Assembly (NCBI RefSeq): GCF_963678635.1
Contig: NC_087063.1
Coordinates: forward strand, 3,880,580 to 3,944,579
DNA: 64,000 nucleotides
Direction of reading: 5' to 3'
Source: Symsagittifera roscoffensis
Taxonomy: Eukaryota > Xenacoelomorpha > Acoela > Convolutidae
Part shown: one piece after another, positions 48,101 through 60,100 of the stretch
How the letters are laid out: each line of letters starts with the position of its first letter
Position numbering within the stretch: position 1 is the first letter of the stretch
Made by a program: the position numbers and the translations under genes
The notes under the pieces: model-generated
Seen by the model: only the letters and a program-made list of their open reading frames with translations
What the model was told of the DNA's origin: nothing
Database searches by the model: none

Positions 48101-51100
48101 AAAGCTAACTTTTCTGACAGAAAGTATGCCTCGAGTTCGCCTAAAATTCTAAATTGCACGTAAACTTACTTTAAACTAGGAGATTGCGATACTTAATTGT
48201 CAGTTACAATTTTTTGCTACTTACTATAAAACCAATCATCACGAAAATGTCCAATTTTTTGATATCACAAATTTTATTAAAATTTGATTTTTAATATGAT
48301 CAAGAGCATATCATTTTTTGTAATTTAAAAAATTGAATCTTTAGTTTAATTTCCGAGACAAGAAAAATTTAACTAGAAAGTCATCTTGTGTAGCAACCAA
48401 AAGCGCTGTCAAAATTCTAATCGCCCTAAAAAATCTTAGTTTTTGTGTAACTTTTCAGGTATGATACCCTCAGCAATGAACGCCATGTACAGTTCCTCGC
48501 CCACCGGTTGCGGAGGAGCAGGCATGTCGGGAGGCGCCTCCGTCCACTCTGGAGTGAACCATGGTTCGTTTCCGGGCGCGAACGCCTCAGGAGCAATTAT
48601 GGATCAGAGCTTCGGGTCAGGCGCTTCGGCTATACATGCGTTCGATGCGTTCGCAAGGCATCAGCCCTCCGCTGCTTCTAATTGGTACAACGCAGCCAAC
48701 AACCCAAGTTTAGCATGTAAGCACTCACCCAAATTCTTAATTAATTTAACCGAAAAACTACAAGGATCGAACAAATAACAACGAAAAACTTGACATTTAA
48801 AACAAAAAATTTAACAGCAATTGCTCAATTCACGAAAAATTATTTCACTTCAAGCATGGCAAGCTTTTTTGTTGTTAATAAAAAATTATTTCACTCTAAA
48901 TATGCGAGGCAAGACTGCGACGACATTCCAACTCTTTTGTCGACCTAATTTATATCTAAAAAATTTTTTGGAGCCAATCAATTACTAATTTTCTCAAATC
49001 TGATGCTTATTTTAGTCTCAAATCTGATGCGCAGTTCTGCAGCAGCTGCCGTTGCATACAATCCAATGACAGGTCTATCGCTAACAGGGTTCCCACCAGG
49101 CGCCAATGCCGACCCCGCTAAGTTCTTCGGACTCGCGAACAGACGAAAAAGACGCGTTTTATTCACTCAGGCTCAAATACACGAACTTGAACGACGATTC
49201 AAACAGCAGAAATACTTAACGGCCGCTGAAAGAGAAAGTCTGGCACATTTGATTAACCTAAGTCCAACACAGGTCAAAATCTGGTTCCAGAACCACAGAT
49301 ATAAGACTAAAAAGTCCAAACACAGCTCGCCATCATCAGGAACCGCATCATCGCAGAACGGAAACAGTAACGGGAACCAAAACGATCAACAGGGTGATTC
49401 TGAATCACGAGGCACTTCTCATGGTCTTAATAACCAGCAGCAATACATGCAAAGTAAGCCCCCCGTTAAAAGACAAGATACAGAGGTTATAATCAAGAAC
49501 CCTCAAGTCGACGACAAATCTAGCATTACTCCCATCCTCAATATGAGCATGAACCCAAAGGGACCTGAGAACTACTTGAACGATCTTGACTCCCAGGGCG
49601 ATTTGCCTGCAGAAGCGATGACCAGGCAAGACTCCAGCAGTCAGATTGACGTTTCAGCCAATAATATTGTAACAGCGGCCCAACTGCGGTCAGTAGCGGC
49701 AGCCAATCACAATTCGCTTTTATCTTTCAACTCAGAAAACATATCAGCTCCTCAGTTTGGAAGCCACGGAATGTATTAACTTTTTTAAAGATCTACCTCT
49801 ATGTTGAGAACCGAAACTACATATCAATGTACAATTTGATGAAATGTGAAGTACCCTTCTTGTATAGTAAATTTTAGTTCATTACGACGATATCTTTATA
49901 TATTGAATCTTCTTACAAAATTCAGAATTTTATATAAATGATTTCACGTACTATCATCACAAACGTACCAATTGCTCAGAAGTATAAACCTCAGAAGTAG
50001 CACCCTTGAAAAAATCAGAAAAAAAAGAAAAATTATCAAGAAATTCGAGCCGTTTCATCTGCAAAGATCACAAAATATTGCGGGGAGTTGGTTGATGTTT
50101 AACACGTGAAAAGATACTATATCGTAAAAATAGCCGACAGACAGCTGGAAAAAAGTGAATGAACGAAAGTGAATTAAAAAAATGACTCATTTATTTTTGG
50201 AAAAAACTAACTACCGAATTTCAAAGAAAAATATGGCCTTAAAGCTCTTCCGATTTCAAAAACAATTTGATTGAAAAATTTTGACAAAAATTAACCCAAT
50301 TTGAGAAAATTGGATCAAAGGATAATTTTCTGGATCAAGAAGTTAAATAAACTGGATCAAAAAGTAATTTAAAAAATGTATATAATAAAAAAAATTGTCC
50401 CAAATTTTATGCTGTTTTTTGATTTGTAAGAAGGAATTAAAATAGGCTCAAAAAATAACATAAGCCAACGTATACAGAGAAAATCCTTGTAAAATTAAAT
50501 TGAAAGCGAGTGATTAATGGTTTTTTTTTCAAATGATTTTCAACACGGCAGAGAAAAAAGTCTGAACTCAGAGGCGAAGCTGCACTTCGGAATCTTTAGC
50601 AAAAAATGGTTACAAGTAGTAACACATAGCTGAAACTGCAGTTCTCTGAGACAAAAAAAGAAAAAATCAGCTGTAGAAACGACAAAAAGGAAACTTAGCC
50701 AGCAGAAAATTGGCTATGTTAAGGAAAAGTGTCAATGAACTATGTCTATTGAAAAGGGTCGAAGTCAAAAAAAGTTTTGAGTAATGTTACGAATAAAAGC
50801 TCTTCTCATGGTCTTAATAACCAGCAGCAATACATGCAAAGTAAGCCCCCCGTTAAAAGACAAGATACAGAGGTTATAATCAAGAACCCTCGGGGATTAT
50901 TGTCATGAAGTCAAAAAAAAAGTTTTGTGTAATGTTACGAATAAAAGCTCTTTAGAAAAATAAGAACTGTTCATGACTCACACATTTTTCTTAAAACTAA
51001 ACCAATTTAGTAAAACTGGATCAAATGGTAAATTATTTAGTCCGTGGGAAATCTAGAAACCAAATCCTCCGCGAAACTAGAAGTAGATTACGTTTTTTCG

Positions 51101-54100
51101 CGCTATTTCCCCTTTTGTAACTGGAAAGCGCAATTTACTCAACTTTTAGCAAATAAAAATGTATTCGAACTCAAAAAACGCATATTCCTTAGTGCTATTA
51201 TAAATGCAATAATATGTATGGTGAACTTTTATAGTTATTAGATCAATTTGAAAAAAGACTGAACGTTCGAATTTCTAAAGTAAAAATATTTATTTTTGAA
51301 GCTCTTTGAATTTCAAAAAAAATTGAAAATACCCAAATTGAAAATACTATATAATTCAAACTTCAACCCAATTTAAGATTGAAACAATTTAATATGGACG
51401 CGTTTTTGACAAAACTGGATCAATGAGTAAAATTTTCAATCCGCTGGGGAAATCTGAAAACTTAAATCAATTTTGGTAATTAGAAGTCGATCAAAAGTTT
51501 CAAGGACCTTGAAACTTTTGCTATTTGATAGTGAAGTTTGCCTCTCTTTCAACGGAGAAGAATAAACAGAACAGAAAAATAAATAAAAAGTTACAACGCA
51601 AACTATCAACTTTGAGCGAAAAATAATTTTCAGAAATTTTTATTTAAAAATCATCACGATCTATATAAGATTCTTCACTACTTTCATTTACACTAAAAAA
51701 TTCGTAACGAAATACTGAAACAATTTTTCCAAACATTCATATATCAAACTAAAACTTGAAACAGGGAACAAGCGAGTGTACCAACAGGAAAATGTTCATT
51801 ACAAAATTGACTCATGTTGAGTGACAACAGCATTGTCGCCATAAAATAGGTCGCAACGCAGTGAAAATTATTGAAGGGAAGTGATTTTCATACTCAAAAC
51901 AACAAAAAGAACATGCAAAAAATACTTGCCAAAAGTTCATTCTAAGCAAACATGCCGGATATTTGAATATTGAGTAAGCAACGGAACAAAACTAACAAAG
52001 AGGAAACAAAGCCGACAAGCTTGAGCAGACAAAAATGAGTCGAAAAAAATGATTTTGTAAAAAAATCTTCAAAGCTTTAAGCCCCTCCTAAAACTACAAT
52101 GAAGATCATCTTCACTTGCAACCACAACGAAAATTGCTGACAGCACAAGAAAAACTTGCATGTGGTAACTAACCCGAAAATTTGAGCAGACAAACGAAAT
52201 ATCCGAAATTCAATTTTTACCTGAAAAAAAATTAAATTGCACACATACTGAAATAAAAAGCAAGTTCCGTCCGGGACTCGAGCCCCAGACCTTAGAATGC
52301 GAAAGCGATGTCATGACCTCTAGGCCAAATGGGAAGGAACCTGGAAGTTGTTAAGGTTCAATAATAAAGCAAGTTGAAATTTTCAAATGAAAGTTGTTTA
52401 CAGGAAAAAGTCTAATTCCCGATTACAAGACATTTGCTCTCGAAAGTGTAATTTGTATTTATATCTATGAAAGTACATTCCTTGCCCAAGTCTTTTGGAT
52501 TTATAGTAAGCTTACTGTTTTTTACAAAAATAAGGGGCTTCTCAAATCTAAGGGTTTTTTTTGACGAATTTTTCAATTTTGTCCCTGAACGATATATATT
52601 TAGTTTTCTCGGCAAACTGGGAATGCAGCTTTGTAGGTACGCACCCTAAAAATTTTGAAATTCTAATACTAGATGCCATTTTTTGTCAGCTTTTACACTC
52701 ATCTTTAGATGTGTAGTTTTTATCAACTGCTCGTTTTGATCGCACCAAATCCAACAATTTCCATCGGAAATAAATTGTTTCGCGAAAAAGATGAGAGGAC
52801 TTCACTTTGAAAAGGATTTAATTTTTAGCCAGTTCTTGCATCGAAGCAACTCATTGCTACAGTTCATATTTGCAGACCGACCGCCTACTTTTGTTTACAA
52901 TGAATTTGTTTTCTTTTATGAAATTAACAGCAATCTATTTATGTTACAGGTGGACCGAATTGTTACTTCATATATCGACGAAAGGTACATCAGGTACACA
53001 ATTCTCAAATGGTTCAGAAACAATAGTCCATCGATTAAAGCCAATAAATCAGCCAAACACCATCTGACCAAGCTTACAGCTGACTAAACGTTGAAACATA
53101 GCAATAGATGCATTTTCTTCAAGTGATGCTAAGAGTCTTGAGGAGTCTTGACTATAAAAAATATACACTCCGATATAATTTGACGAAACTCAATAACCAT
53201 TAAACTGAGTAGAGCGATTTTTCTACAAAAGAAGAGTATCGGCAATCACTCTTAGCGCATAAAATTATAACTTTTTAATTAACTAACAACATAACTGGTG
53301 TGACGTGTTGTGGCCTGGCCTGGCCTGCCAAACCAACCTGATAATCACAATCTGATGAAGTTCGTTTAAGCATGATCCGTTGGAGTTAAGAGTTTATGAA
53401 TTGAAACATAGCCAACTGAGAGTTGGAAAAGATTAAAGAACACAAGGAAACTGAAAAAAAACTGACTTATTTTTTCAAAAAAACCTCAAATTTTGAAAAA
53501 TATAGCCAATCGAAGATTTGAAAAGAGTAATGAACGCAAGTAAAAACGAAAGACCTATATAAGAGTCTTCACTGCGTTCATTACTCTTAAATATAGATGG
53601 CCTTAAAGCTCTTTGAATTTATAGAACAATTTATGATTGACACTTTAAAATTAACCCAATTTGAGAAAACTGGATCAATAGGCAAAACTTTTATTTCGCT
53701 GGAAAATCTGATAATTAATTTCCATTTTCGAAGTTTGAACTCAATCACGTGTTTCGTGACCTTTACACTTTTGCTGTTCGATAGTGGAATTTGCCTTCCT
53801 TTTAACAATGGAAATGCACTGAACTCAAAAAGAAATCACAAGTCAAACCGCGAAAAATCAAAATCGAGCGTGAACAAACTTTAAGATTTTTTCCTGAAAA
53901 AAAAATCAGCAAGACCTGGATAAGAGTACTTACTACGTTCATTACTCTTAAACACAATTTTGTGAAAAATGAAGGCACGATTTAAAATTACATACAAACA
54001 TGTATTTTTGCACGTTTTAAGCCTGAAATAAAAATGGTAGTCAAAACTTGGAGCGGTAATCATGTTGTATAAACTTCATTTGTGTAAAAACTTATGAAAA

Positions 54101-57100
54101 CCGTCAGAATAAGAAAAAAATTGAAAAAAAAAAACAAAACAAAACTTTCGAAACAATCCAAATTCTACACATGGTAAATTGAATCATGAAAGCAGTGAAA
54201 ACCTAAGATTTTCTGTAGTTTTGGGTAATATTCCTTTTCATCAGTTCCGGTTTCAAATTATTTTGGGCTCCATATAATTTACGCATGAGCAAAAAAGTCC
54301 CTTTAAAAACCTTTTTTCACTGCATAAACTAGCATATTTTATGCTACCTTCTCTATTTTCCGTTTCCAATTAATTAGGCACCCTTTTCGGTACAGGAGGT
54401 GGAAAGAAAAAAGAAAGTAACACCACCTCATTTCAGGTGAAGAGATTAGAAGACAACTGATCCGTTTAGGCTCAAAGGGACCAATTAAAAGTCAAATCGA
54501 AACCCATCTACTCCCATTACGAACCACTAAGACGAATCAATCACCCATCAGGTGTGACCTAAGCCCATAAATTGAGAAATTCTAAACCTGGGATAGATGG
54601 CATTAATCAAAAAATTTCAGAGCCCTCTTTGAGAAATTCTAAACCTGGGATAGATGGCATTAATCAAAAAATTTCAAACTTGGCTTTTTGAACCAAAAAT
54701 TGCAAACGTGCTTTCAACATAATTTCGACTGATCAAGGAAATTTTCGCAAAATTGAATCCATTGAAAATATATTTCCTTCTTTTTAAAGGCGTTTCACTT
54801 TTTGTTCAATCGCCACTTTGTACAAAAAGGAGGCTATTACAATTCGAGTATTGGAAATGTGTTTCTTCTCTCTTTTCAATTAACTTTAAGCGAAGCACTC
54901 TAATCAGGTGGAAATAAGGGAGGCCTAAGAAAGTTCCCTTTTTTGCGGACTGGTCAAAGCCCACACTTAATGGTTCTTACGGTTCAGTCGGGTATTTAAT
55001 CGGGTAGAACGGTTTGCAGTTGGCGCTAATTGAATTCCTTGAGCTTATTTAATCAATCGAAATGGTCAGAATCAACAAAAACAACACGTAAAATTATTTT
55101 GAAAAGGGAAATATATTTGTTTTTTGTTTCCATGGAAACCTATCACTCATTTCTTTGATAAAACGCTTTCATACGGGTTTATTAAAAATATGAAATTTGA
55201 TGAAACTATTACAAAAACTGTTCAGAAGGGGAAAATAACAAATATTTTACATATTAACGGGAAGCATTTTCAAAAACACAGCCAACAGACAGTTGGAAAA
55301 GAGTCAATGAAAGCAAGGAAACAGAAAAAAAACACTGAAAAAAATTTAAAAATACTGACTTAATTTTTGAAAAAAGCTTCAATTTTCGATAGTGGAGTTT
55401 GCCTTCCTTTTAACAAAGGAAATGAAGTGAACTTAAAAGAGAATGATAATTCAAACCGCGACCTATATCACCAAGACCATCACAGAAGTTACTAAGTGAG
55501 GAGAGGGATGACACTGTGACCCCTCCAACCGAGGCCGAAGAGGGATTCGAACGCACAACCCTAGTGACAGGAGACGTGTGCCTAACCCACTCGTCCACGG
55601 CTACTCAAAAAATATTATGTTTAATGTGACAAAAGGCCTTCCAGCAATACAATCACCGGTGCCAAATAAGTATTCAGAAAAGTTTATCAAAAAATACTGT
55701 TCGGCTCTTTTTCCTTCCCCCCCCCCCACCTGCAAGATTTTTCTAGTGAAGTTTTGTTCACTTTATCCGAATGTTACAAAAATTGGCATGCGAACTCATT
55801 AGGTCATGACAAACGTTTTTGGTCTTCATAATTACCCTTGTAAAACCCCTCGTTACACCATAAAATTGACGCTTATGTGAGGTGGGGGTGAAAAGGAAAA
55901 AGGGCCTACTGTTCTACTGATTAAGTTAACCTTTCCAGTGGCTCCATGTGAGATGTATTCTGCGTCCTCCTCCATGGCTACCTCGATCATCTTCCTACCT
56001 ATGCATGGCCTGGCGAAGGAGGTCCCCATCATGTACCTGTCCTCGTAAAGGGCCCCACTCTTGATCGCCATCCAGATGAACTCACTCACAAACTCCTCCT
56101 TCAGATCAGCAATCACCAACTACGCAAAAACAAAACCTACACTAACAAATTGATTTCAGCTAATGTTCCATTTTTATAGAAAGATTCTAAAGCTTTAATA
56201 TAAAATTTCATTTTTTTTCATTTTGAGAGAACATTATTGGGTGATATGTTCTAATAGGTGGTAATTTTGAGTGAAGTGCAAGAATAAAATTTGAGAACTA
56301 TAATGCCTAACATATAATCATTTCATTTTCAATCAATTGTACATGCTACTCAGATAGTTTTTGTAAATACATTACTCTGCCAGATAAAATGTTAGTCAAA
56401 AACTCTAATTTTACACTTCTGTTGTCAAAAAATTTGGCGTTAGAAATAAATTATAAATACTGTTCGAAGAATAACAAAAAGCAATCCAGCTAATCAACTT
56501 GAACCTGTCACCTATTGTAATATATCACCCATTATTGGACCCTATGGCCTGTTTTTAGACGTCCTTATTCAGAATATTGAAGACAGAGGCGAAGCCAGGG
56601 CCATACACCACGCAAACATAACTTTGAAAGCAGATAAAAAATGAAGTAAAAAAACCTAGTTGCAAAAACTTCATAATATTATGTCTGATTTGAGGAAAAC
56701 ACGTCCACCAATACAATCGCCGATGTCAAATAAGTATTCAGAAAAATTTATCGAGCGGCAACTAAAATAAAAATAATTAGCCGAAAGGTATTTCCGGAAA
56801 AATCATGAAATTTTATAAGGACTCGTCTTCCAGTCATAAACTAGGAGATCAATTGTGATAATTAGATAATTAGCTATATACCTAATTTAAGCAATTATTT
56901 CCTACTGATCAAAAACAGTTTTTCAGCTTTTCGTCAAAAAACTTATTCACATCTTAAATTTTGAAATTTCTTAATGGTCTCTAAAATATCATCATTATCG
57001 AAAACCACAAAATTAAACAAAACCCTCAATTTTTGAACAAAAACAATAGTTTGTTAACTTAACGTGATATTTTTTTACACTTTAGAAAACATCGCACAAA

Positions 57101-60100
57101 GTTTTAAGTCTTTGCCCTAAAACAGGGTCATCGTTGCATTAAATTACAACATCGATTTCCTATCTATCGAGTAGCGATGCGTAGCAAGCCAAGTCTTAAG
57201 AGACATCGATTCAAAATATAAAACTCAGTTGTTGGATATTAGGCAAACATGTCATCTTAGAACAAATGGCTTCTTTCGCAGAAAAATGTCAGATTTACCA
57301 CATTTTCATCATTACCTTGGAGACGCCGATTTCCTTGGCCTTCTTTCGCACAGCATCGAAATCTTCTCTTTGTCCGACATCGGCCTAAGCAAGCAGAGGG
57401 AATTTTTTTAAAATTATTCTGCCCTAATGCAAACATATTACTGAAACTTTCAACATTATCAAAGCAATTTAACATAGCCAACAGACAGCTGGAAAAGAGT
57501 CAATGAACGCCAAGTAAACAGGAAAAACACTGACATGTTTTTTTAAATCTCAACTTTCGAATTTCAAAGAACAAAATAGATGACTTAGAGCTCTGAGTTT
57601 CTAGAACAATTTATGATAGGCACTGGTTTGACAAAATTAACCCAATTTGAGAAAACAGGATCAATAAGAAAAATTGTTGTTTCGCTGGAAAATCTGAAAA
57701 TTAAATTCCACTTTCAAAACCAGAAATACGTCACGTTTTTTGCGATCTTTATACTTTTGCTGTTCCATAGTGGAGCTTGCCCTCTTTTTAACAAATGAAA
57801 TGAAGTGAACTTAAAAAGAAATCAAAAGTCAAACCGCGAAAAAGTAAATTTGAGCAAGAACAAATTTTAAGATCTTTTCCTGAAAAAAAATCGCGACCTA
57901 TATAATAGTCTGAACTATGTTCATCGGGTCTTAAACATAGCCGTTTTATGTAAATGTAGACTGTCGAGCGAGCGGCACATGATCTCTAAGCATATTATGG
58001 TTTTATTAAAATGGCGGGGTTTAGGTTGGCTATAGTTTTGACAAGCTATTTTGAAATACTAGGAACGGGGCTATTATCATGCACAATGGACCGAAACCGC
58101 AAAAATTCTCAGCCAAACAACGCCCTTTAAACTGTCCGAACTGACTAAATTTATCTTATTTCTTTCGAATATTTCAATATTGAGCTCTGATAGTTTGACA
58201 AAATTTCTGCGCATTCGGCCCTTCACACAACTGAGATTCCCCCACTCGCAACTACAAGACTAACTTTTGTCGGTGCGACCTCAAAAATTATGTAAAGTAG
58301 TAGCCGTGGAGACTGTTTGCTGAAAGATTCTATCTTTGAGCAAAAAAAAACGTCTTTTCGCTTTCAATGATGGGGAATGCCTTTGGGCAGCATACGGGCG
58401 TTTCAAGTCGAAGAAAATTATTAAAAAGCATCAACCAAAACTTTCATATCACAATTTGTAGTAAAAAAATCAGCTCTTTTCCACCTCCCTCCTCACATTT
58501 GAATTTCATTTATGAAAAAGTAATTTTACGTTGTCATAATCGTATGAAATTTTGCATGGTGAACAAATTAACTATTGTGAAAACATATGTTTTTATACCT
58601 TACTTCGTAACATCACGCGTTCAGACATAATAAAAATTGGAAAAATGGAAAATAAAAAAATATTTACCAAAACGGTGTTGTTAATTGACAGACCAAAGAT
58701 AAATAATCAAGATAAAAAACAAAGCCAACAGACGGTTGGAAAATGGACGCAAGTAAACAGAAAAAAACACTGACTTATTTGTTTGGAAAATCTCAGCTTT
58801 CGAATTTCTATTTTTCGAAGTTGAAAGTCTTACACGTTTTTCGCGGCGATTACGCTTTCGTTTTTCCTTAGGGGAGTTTGCCTTGCTATTAACAGAATAA
58901 ATGGGCTGAACTTAATAGGACATCAAAAGTCAAATTGCGAACAAAGTAAATTTGAGCCTGAACAAAATTTGAAACTTTTCCTGAAAAAAAAATTGTAAGA
59001 CTACGTTTATCGACTTTTAAAAACAATGTCGAGTAGAACGGGTGTTCAAATTGAAAACTAACCCAAAATAGGTCGTCTGTTGAACTAAAGTTCAAGCAGA
59101 GCGCCCAGGAGATGAGTCCTGTGGACAAAGTATTAAGGGAAAAAAGCAAGAAATCCGATTGCAATAAACTTGCTCTGGAAGATGAAAATATAACTCGTCT
59201 CATCCAAGAAAGTTCTGACTACCGTACTTTTTACTTTAACTAATAAGTGTTAACACAAAGTAGTTTCAACCTTTTTGAGTAACTTTTTGATAGATTTGGA
59301 ATTTACCGCATGAATTTCTCCATTGAATTCAGTTTTCATAATTGCTGAAATCTTAGAGCCACGTATGCACAGCAAATCAGTCATAATCAATCGCCCAAAT
59401 TTCAAATTGAGCCCAGATGAATGACTGTATCAGAAAAAAATCAATCGAGAAAATTGGACAGTTTTCAAATGAAAATTTGTTAAGTTCTGCGGCTAATACT
59501 ATAATCATAATATCTTTTTCAGAGTTTATAAGATATGATGTTTAAATTGGACGTGCTTGGACGGAAAAAACACAGGTTCAGAAAATAAACATTTTTTATG
59601 ACCAAACAATTTTAGCTCCGAAAAAACTGTAGGCTGAAAAGGCCTTTTAAAACAAAAATTTTTTCGAAAGTCAGAAAAAATGTAGATTGAGAAGAAAGAG
59701 GCAAGAAGTCTAAAATAAAAAGTTAAACAACGACAAACTGGTCTGAAGAACCGACTTATCATGGATTTATTTCGAGAATTATAACAATATCGATGTTGCT
59801 TACACTTGGGGATTGGCGTGTCTTTGTTCAAACTGCTACATGGCAGACCTGGACAGCACCTTTTTCAGAACTTTTAAATTACTTTTAGCGGTTTATGTCC
59901 CTTCATTTCAGCTTTTAGCAGTCTAGTAAAATTATTAACCATAAAACCTCATGGCGCTGTTAATGTTATAAATGAAACACATTACAAGTTGAACAATAGA
60001 ACAAATCAAAACCGGCTGAGAAAATCTTTACTTCTTGAAATTCAGTGGTTAGTTCCGTAAGGGTTGTAACATTCAACAGAGAAGCTGCACTTAGGAAGCA

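Larger units (their letters stand above)
44689..55930 (-). other. ASS intron 3 (11.2 kb), host of the NK2.1 gene
   Basis: Lies between the exons ending SHGATGK and starting GNDQN. It contains the complete opposite-strand homeobox gene (47715-49779), its partial 90-bp copy (50802-50891), a hAT-like element (45734-46044), a 32-A run (45094-45125), a CTTT microsatellite, several terminal-inverted-repeat family copies, a tRNA-like sequence (52262-52335) and a Ser-tRNA-type SINE (55487-55606). Confidence 0.8.

Noticed and set aside
50802-50891. Alternative fourth exon of NK2.1
   Set aside because: It is an exact copy of an internal coding segment with no splice sites and is followed by stops; better explained as a templated insertion.
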